From an uncultured Clostridium sp. (GTDB taxonomy: Bacteria > Bacillota > Clostridia > Lachnospirales > Lachnospiraceae), in assembly GCA_900549235.1 (NCBI GenBank), contig URNT01000003.1:94008-158007 (forward strand): a DNA stretch of 64,000 nt, given 5' to 3'. A model generated the notes under the pieces. The model saw only the letters and a list, made by a program, of their open reading frames with translations, had not been told where the DNA came from and made no database searches. Shown one piece after another: positions 59,638 to 64,000 of this stretch. Position numbers and translations under genes: made by a program. Each line of letters begins with the position of its first letter. Positions within the stretch are counted from its first letter, which is position 1.

Positions 59638-60339
59638 TCATCCTGCGTGCCGGATGCTCTTTACATGCTGTCTGCGCACCTTCCTTCCGGGATTCTCCAG
59701 CTGCTCCAGGCAGCCAAGAAGCCGTCTGGCCTGTCTGGGGCTTAAGGCCGGCAGGCGCCACCAGGTTTTCCAGGTGATCCGCCGTCCTGCCTTCCCGGCT
59801 TCTGTGACGATAACACCCGGAGAATGGACACGGGCCTTTTTAAGGACGGCCCTGCTGTTAAAGGTAATGAGGGAATATACCGGCACCCGCCCCCAGCCGG
59901 CATCCTCTAACAGACGGCGCAGATGGCGGATATGAAGGTCATTTTGCAGGACGGGGCTGAAAAATGTCCGTTCCGTCCGCTCCCTTCCCCGGAAACGGAG
60001 CTGGGTCCACCGCTCCTGCCTGTCACTTCCCAGGATTACACCGCTGTAATTTTTATTTTCCACTACAAAAATCCCCTTTTTGTGGAGCATAATAAGATCG
60101 ATCTCCGTGGTGCCCCCGGAGACCTTGGGCACATATACATTCCGCAGGATAAAACGGCAGCCTGGCAGGTTCTCCAGGATTTCTGCGGTTTCCTTCTCTC
60201 CCCGCTTTCCGGCAGCAAGAAGGGATTGTCTCTGTTTTTGCCGTCTGCTCCACCTCTTCAGCCTGGCAGTCAGCGAGATAAGGACGGCAGCAATCAGCAG
60301 GCAGAGAATCCCCGGTATAAGCAGTTCTGTGGTATTCAT
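59638..60339 (-). CDS. NERD-domain membrane protein
   Basis: This is a 233-residue protein with an N-terminal transmembrane helix (about 8-26, PGILCLLIAAVLISLTARL) and a nuclease-related NERD domain at about 40-160. The conserved acidic and lysine positions appear in GGTTEIDLIMLHKKGIFVVENKNYSG. The C-terminus is very basic (about 180-233). NERD proteins look like membrane-tethered nucleases, but catalysis is unproven for most. AAAGGAG precedes the ATG. It lies between a PHP gene and plsX with no obvious link to either. Confidence 0.8.
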   Translation of the reverse strand: MNTTELLIPGILCLLIAAVLISLTARLKRWSRRQKQRQSLLAAGKRGEKETAEILENLPGCRFILRNVYVPKVSGGTTEIDLIMLHKKGIFVVENKNYSGVILGSDRQERWTQLRFRGRERTERTFFSPVLQNDLHIRHLRRLLEDAGWGRVPVYSLITFNSRAVLKKARVHSPGVIVTEAGKAGRRITWKTWWRLPALSPRQARRLLGCLEQLENPGRKVRRQHVKSIRHAG

Positions 60340-60377
60340 ATGAGGCTCCTTTTCTTTGGTATCTGGATGGTCCGGCT

Positions 60378-61115
60378 TTAACCGGCTGTCTTTCCGATAA
60401 AGTCTTTTAAGCGCCTTAAATCTGTATTCAGGATCAATTCTCTTGGAAAGCCCGTTTCATTTAACAATGCGGCCGCTTCTCTGACCCGTCCCACATAGCT
60501 TGGGTCATGGGCATCGGAATTTACCACAATGGGAGTTTCGTACCTTAAGCACAGCTTCAGCATCGTTTTATAATTCTCCACGCAGTTCCATCTGGCCTCC
60601 TGCTTTAAAAGGGAGCTGTTGTTAAGCTCCAGCGCGGTATGGGTGTCCCTGGCGGCAGGTACCAGACGGTCATAGTCCAGAGGCGTATGGTCGTCATCAG
60701 GATGGGAAACGAAAAAGATCTTTTTATGCTTCATACAGGAGATCAGATTGTCTGTATTGGCCTCCTTCCCCGCATCCTCGTAGCACTGCCTGTGGATCCC
60801 AGCGATGCCGTAATCCAGCCGCTCCAGATAGCGCTCCTCCAGAGAAAGGGTGCCGTCATTTAACACATTGACCTCACTTCCGTGAAGGATTTCCACGCCG
60901 TGGAGAACCCTTGGAACCACCTCAAGATTATGAAAATAAGAAGGATCCCAGGCGCCCCGGATACCCGGCGCGTGGTCGCTGAGCCCCAGAAGCAAAAGTC
61001 CCCGCTCATTTGCTGCCTGGGCCATCTCCCGGATAGTGCCGTAGGCGTGTCCGCTGGCAATCGTATGGGTATGAATATCCAGGATAAAATCCTGTTCTGT
61101 CAGTATGGTGTCCAT
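60378..61115 (-). CDS. PHP-domain phosphatase, YcdX-like
   Basis: This is a 245-residue metal-dependent phosphoesterase of the PHP superfamily. Metal ligands are visible in DIHTHTIASGHAYG, LSDHAPG, HGSEVN, HPDDDH and VNSDAHDP. It resembles YcdX-type phosphatases, which have broad substrate use in vitro; the true substrate is unknown. AAAGGAGG precedes the ATG. It stands apart from the gene upstream, which ends with its own terminator. Confidence 0.86.
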   Translation of the reverse strand: MDTILTEQDFILDIHTHTIASGHAYGTIREMAQAANERGLLLLGLSDHAPGIRGAWDPSYFHNLEVVPRVLHGVEILHGSEVNVLNDGTLSLEERYLERLDYGIAGIHRQCYEDAGKEANTDNLISCMKHKKIFFVSHPDDDHTPLDYDRLVPAARDTHTALELNNSSLLKQEARWNCVENYKTMLKLCLRYETPIVVNSDAHDPSYVGRVREAAALLNETGFPRELILNTDLRRLKDFIGKTAG

Positions 61116-61177
61116 TGGATCACCCTCCTTTTTCTGGTTTTGTCTTTATGTTACCATACACATTTTTCCGGCGCAAG

Positions 61178-61211
61178 CAAAAAACAACGCCCCTCACAGG
61201 AGAAGGGCGCT
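61178..61211 (-). terminator. Terminator after the small transporter-linked gene
   Basis: Nine pairs including wobbles (arms 61186-61194 and 61203-61211) are followed by a T6 run on minus. It begins 11 bases past the stop of the 88-residue gene. Confidence 0.8.
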
Positions 61212-61221
61212 GTCGGTCCGG

Positions 61222-61488
61222 TCAGTCCTTTATGTATTTGTTGATCGTGGCTCTCTGCTCCTCATTTGCCCGGTAGTAGATCCGAAGGGAGCCGGAATCG
61301 TCCAGCTCAAAGCGGGATTCCTCCAGCAGACCGTTAGCCTCATCGGTCATCAGGGTTTCGATGACAGACTTTAAATTCAGCGTCCGGAAATGACCGTACT
61401 CCCCCTTTAAGGCTTCGATCACATCCTCCGCGCAGGCCTCGGAAACCTTTGTAAAATGCTTGATGATGGCGTAGCTTAATGGTTTCAT
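61222..61488 (-). CDS. Small protein of unknown function, coupled to transporter
   Basis: I do not recognise this 88-residue protein. It has a winged-helix-like pattern: MKPLSYAIIKHFTKVSEACA, EDVIEALKGEYGHFRTLN and VIETLMTDEANGLLEESRFE, then an acidic C-terminus. That could be a small DNA- or effector-binding protein, but the call is weak. The start at 61488 has AGGAGG ten bases upstream; an ATG three codons earlier touches that site. Its start region meets the stop of the DMT-like transporter gene, so the two are translationally coupled. Confidence 0.65.
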   Translation of the reverse strand: MKPLSYAIIKHFTKVSEACAEDVIEALKGEYGHFRTLNLKSVIETLMTDEANGLLEESRFELDDSGSLRIYYRANEEQRATINKYIKD

Positions 61489-61493
61489 CTTTA

Positions 61494-62573
61494 TCATCCC
61501 TCCTTTTTCTTAAACAGATCCAGCGGATTCACAGCAATCATAAGGATGCCGCAGATCATAAGGACCGCAGCCGCCCAGGCAATGGGCGGAAGGCTCCATC
61601 CGTCGATACCGCAGATCACACCTAAAAGGATCCAGCAGAAAAATGGCCCCCAGAAGGAATAGGCGCCGTTGCAGGCCATCCCCAGTGCCGTACCGCACAT
61701 ACTGTTTCCCTTATACCACAGGCTGTAGGCGTAGAGGGAGAAAAATCCGCTGATCACAAAGCAGACCATGGCAGGGCCGCTTGTAAAGGCGGCTGCGGAA
61801 AGAGAAGGCGCAAGTCCAATATCTCCTGCCAGCAGTCCAAACAGAGGGATCAGGACCAAAAGGTTTGCAAGGCTGGATGTGCACTGACGGATGGTGATAC
61901 CGATCTCATAGTCGATCAGGGCTGTACCGTAGCCGGCCACACAGCCCTCGATCCCCCAGCCAAGGGCGGCTACAAAGGCAATGCAGATGCCGGGAAGCCG
62001 TCCCGCAGGCGCGTCTCCTCCCAGGCTGGTGCTTCCGATCATAAAGCTGGAAAGGACGCAGATCAGAATACCCAGGATCATACGCCGGTTCAGCTTCTGC
62101 TTATAAAGGAGCCTGCCGAGGATGGCTCCGATGGCCGGACACAGGGCTGAGATGGGGATCACGATGGAGCCTGCCATCTGAAGGCCTACCACATAGGCGG
62201 CGCTGGAAACCGGTCCTCCTGCCAGAGCCGCCAGAACCATGATCATACCCGGCTTTGACTTAAAGCAGCGGAAAAAGTCTCCCAGCTTTCCCTTGGCTCC
62301 GGCGATGAGAAGGGCCCAGAGGGCGCTGCAGGCGTCATTGACCGCGCTTCCCAAGGTGCCCAGAAGATATGTAATCACGAAGGCTGACAGGGCTGCTGTA
62401 TTGGGCCCATACCAGTCCGCCCAGATCCCTCGTGTCATCCCCAGTGTCATAAAGGCGGAATACAGGCCGTAACAGATTCCTGAAAGGATGGCAACAAACA
62501 CACCCTTTTTGAAAAAATCGGCAGTCAGCTTCTTTTTAGCGGCCAGGGCCGCTGCTTGTCGGTTATTTTCCAT
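61494..62573 (-). CDS. DMT-superfamily-like transporter
   Basis: This is a 359-residue membrane protein with about ten transmembrane segments in two repeats of the EamA/DMT type. Examples are FVAILSGICYGLYSAFMTLG, YVVGLQMAGSIVIPISALCP and AFVAALGWGIEGCVAGYG. The substrate is not predictable; these carriers often export amino acids or metabolites. GGAG precedes the ATG. It leads a two-gene unit with the 88-residue protein. Confidence 0.75.
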   Translation of the reverse strand: MENNRQAAALAAKKKLTADFFKKGVFVAILSGICYGLYSAFMTLGMTRGIWADWYGPNTAALSAFVITYLLGTLGSAVNDACSALWALLIAGAKGKLGDFFRCFKSKPGMIMVLAALAGGPVSSAAYVVGLQMAGSIVIPISALCPAIGAILGRLLYKQKLNRRMILGILICVLSSFMIGSTSLGGDAPAGRLPGICIAFVAALGWGIEGCVAGYGTALIDYEIGITIRQCTSSLANLLVLIPLFGLLAGDIGLAPSLSAAAFTSGPAMVCFVISGFFSLYAYSLWYKGNSMCGTALGMACNGAYSFWGPFFCWILLGVICGIDGWSLPPIAWAAAVLMICGILMIAVNPLDLFKKKEG

Positions 62574-62618
62574 ACTCTCATTTCTCCTCTCTTATGTGGA
62601 AACCATGTTTTTCCCATT

Positions 62619-62747
62619 TTACCACATTTTCAGGAAAATGAAAGGTGAATTTTTTAGGGCAATGGTATAGGTTCCCGAAGCGCCTGTATCGATGATGATC
62701 TCCTCGGTCAGACAGGTATCCGCCGCCCCTGCTGCCGCTGCCAGGAT
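62619..62747 (-). pseudogene. Short coding-like remnant of unknown origin
   Basis: The intergenic stretch between the DMT-like transporter and esterase genes (62574-62840, 267 bases) contains a 42-codon frame with coding-like composition. It reads ILAAAAGAADTCLTEEIIID and then TGASGTYTIAL, bounded directly upstream by a TGA with no start codon. It may be the tail of a decayed gene. I recognise no family. Confidence 0.25.
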
Positions 62748-62840
62748 TCATTTGTATTTCTTAAATATAGCTTTTAACATCCTTTAATGTTCTGCTGTGT
62801 ACCAGGGATAAGATTCATCCAAATGCCTGTGGTTTTTCCA

Positions 62841-63674
62841 TCAAAAATAATATTTCTCCAGCCATCTTTCAGCCAGTCCCACCCAGCTCTGGCAGTGGGG
62901 CTCGATGTATTTTTCCAGCCCGCCAGAGGTCTCTCTCCCTGCCATGGAAAGGCCGTGGCAGCCTTCGGGGTAGATATGGAGCTCCAGTCCCACCTGGTGC
63001 CTGGCCAGAGCGGAGGCAAAGAGCAGGGAGTTTTCTACTGGAACGGTGCCGTCTGTGGCCGTGTGCCATAGAAAGGTTCTGGGGGTATGGGGACCGGCCT
63101 GCTTTTCCAGAGATAAAAGCTCACGCATGGCTGGATCCTCTGATCGATCTCCCAAAAGGCGCTCAAAGGAAGCCCTGTGGCAATGCTTGCCCGCCGTTAT
63201 CACCGGATAACACAGGATCAGTCCGTCCGGGCGTATGTCCCCGGGCTTCAGGCCCAGAGGATTATATACAAGCTCGTGGTTCCAGAATACGCCCAAGGAG
63301 CCTGCCAGGTGTCCTCCGGCGGAGAAGCCGGATACCAGGATCCGCTCCGGGTCCACAGCCCATTCTACGGCCCGTGACCGGATTTTTGACACCAATAGGG
63401 CCAGCTCCTGAAGGGCTGCCGGAAACCGTACCGGAGCCAGACTGTAGTGCAGGACAAAAGCATGGCAGCCCATGGAAAGGAAACGCAGGGCTACGGCTTC
63501 TCCCTCCCGCTTTGACCAGTGCTCATATCCGCCGCCGGGGCAGATGATCACCGCCGGTCTGGGAAGGGTTCCTCCTTTCCCATCCTCCAGGGGTTCTGAC
63601 AGATAGGCTGTATACTCTGCTTCTGCCTGAAGGCAGGAGGAAGGGAGCTTGATGGTTTCCGAATATAGCTTCAT
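62841..63674 (-). CDS. Alpha/beta-hydrolase, esterase/acetyl-esterase type
   Basis: This is a 277-residue serine hydrolase with an oxyanion-hole CPGGGYEHW, nucleophile elbow GFSAGGHLAGS, acid in HTATDGTVPVENS and catalytic His in EGCHGLSMAG. It lacks a signal peptide, so it is cytoplasmic. The pattern matches the COG0657/BD-FAE esterase group that often removes acetyl or similar groups from carbohydrates; the substrate here is unknown. AAGGAG precedes the ATG. It stands alone between rpmF and the transporter. Confidence 0.83.
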   Translation of the reverse strand: MKLYSETIKLPSSCLQAEAEYTAYLSEPLEDGKGGTLPRPAVIICPGGGYEHWSKREGEAVALRFLSMGCHAFVLHYSLAPVRFPAALQELALLVSKIRSRAVEWAVDPERILVSGFSAGGHLAGSLGVFWNHELVYNPLGLKPGDIRPDGLILCYPVITAGKHCHRASFERLLGDRSEDPAMRELLSLEKQAGPHTPRTFLWHTATDGTVPVENSLLFASALARHQVGLELHIYPEGCHGLSMAGRETSGGLEKYIEPHCQSWVGLAERWLEKYYF

Positions 63675-63685
63675 AATGTCTCCTT

Positions 63686-63691
63686 ATTATA
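63686..63691 (-). promoter_or_regulatory. -10 box of esterase gene
   Basis: A perfect TATAAT on minus lies about 15 bases before the esterase start. The -35 position reads CATCAA, so the promoter is weak or activator-dependent. Confidence 0.35.
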
Positions 63692-63835
63692 TCATTGTAT
63701 TTGTGATTTTGATGACCTCTTTGAGGGGATTCTATCGTTTCCGAACCGGCCATAATACCACCCCCCCGCCTGGGCATGGACCACCCTGTTTAGGGCCGCG
63801 GTCAGAGTCATCTTTTCCGTCTTCCTTTTATCTCG

Positions 63836-63869
63836 AAAAAAACCGCCGGATTGCTCCGACGGTTTTTTA
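63836..63869. terminator. Terminator after rpmF, bidirectional in form
   Basis: A seven- to eight-pair hairpin with one wobble (arms 63842-63849 and 63856-63863) is flanked by an A-run on one side and a T-run on the other. On minus it ends the rpmF transcript. Confidence 0.88.
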
Positions 63870-63884
63870 TTCACTATAGAAAAA

Positions 63885-64000
63885 TTAGTCCTCTACTGCA
63901 ACGATCTCGCGCTTATTGTAGCTTCCGCAAGACTTGCACACTCTATGAGGCATCATCAGGGCGCCGCACTTGCTGCACTTCACAAGGTTTGGAGCGCTCA
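63885..64000 (-). CDS. rpmF: 50S ribosomal protein L32, N-terminus beyond window
   Basis: Only the last 38 codons are present. They read SAPNLVKCSKCGALMMPHR, then VCKSCGSYNKREI and a short acidic end. The two CXXC pairs form the zinc site of L32. rpmF normally precedes plsX; here an esterase, a transporter pair, a PHP gene and a NERD gene lie between. Confidence 0.93.
   Translation of the reverse strand, partial: SAPNLVKCSKCGALMMPHRVCKSCGSYNKREIVAVED

Noticed and set aside
62774..63019. 81-codon minus-strand frame past the esterase 3' end
   Set aside because: Most of it is an out-of-frame reading of the esterase gene.
63692..63874. 60-codon minus-strand open frame between esterase and rpmF
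   Set aside because: It overlaps the rpmF terminator, shows no known motif and its Lys/Arg/Gly-rich content looks non-coding.
1..64000. CRISPR arrays, tRNA or rRNA genes, complete IS elements, attachment sites
   Set aside because: None was seen on inspection; the only tandem repeats are the short operator-like arrays listed.

Overview
The window is a gene-dense, intron-free bacterial chromosome segment. Almost every gene lies on the minus strand; only an AEC transporter and a LysR regulator are on plus. The gene content suggests a Gram-positive, low-to-medium GC Clostridia genome, most likely Lachnospiraceae: a Firmicutes mre-min-rodA cluster, ylxM-ffh-rpsP-khpA-rimM, rnc-smc-ftsY, rpmF/plsX/acpP, AGGAGG-type Shine-Dalgarno sites and lipoproteins with no outer-membrane genes. 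I assign the family by inference and do not name a species.

Reading from low to high coordinates (transcription mostly runs the other way): 1-4838 holds lspA (partial), aroB, sepF, yggS, an HlyD-like membrane adaptor and a small P-loop protein. 4842-14566 is an envelope and division operon (D,D-carboxypeptidase, a methylglyoxal synthase homologue, rodA, minECD, mrdA, mreDC, radC, DUF4321), with mreB absent. 14563-18785 has a PLP enzyme of the methionine gamma-lyase family, miaA and mutL. 18805-23126 is the rimM-khpA-rpsP-ffh-ylxM unit plus an SseB-domain protein. 23223-24735 is a stand-alone citrate synthase gene. 24773-34822 is one overlapping operon that joins siroheme synthesis (sirC, hemC, cobA-hemD), a JetA-JetB-JetC SMC complex and a siroheme-dependent sulfite/nitrite reductase. 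No jetD is present.

34929-37542 has a second D,D-carboxypeptidase and an AEC transporter. 37519-42098 looks like an accessory block: a broken DUF3791 gene, a BcrA/Mut-type ABC exporter and its two-component system. Four 11-bp direct repeats lie at the exporter promoter. 42155-48620 is a glucarate catabolic locus (gudD, a DapA-family aldolase, garR) with a divergent LysR regulator and a PrpR-type regulator whose AAA+ domain has lost its catalytic motifs. 48628-52982 holds a DUF368 transporter, an unknown gene, a lipoprotein, a ClC-family transporter and ilvA. 52998-59599 holds ftsY, smc, rnc, acpP and plsX. 59638-64000 holds a NERD protein, a PHP phosphatase, a small gene with its DMT-like transporter, an esterase and rpmF (partial).

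No tRNA, rRNA, CRISPR array, complete insertion sequence or integrase was seen. No stretch without a gene exceeds 300 bases. The observations most worth a second look are the JetABC set without JetD inside the siroheme operon, the replaced catalytic Asp in the MgsA homologue, the degenerate PrpR-type regulator and the 11-bp repeat array.
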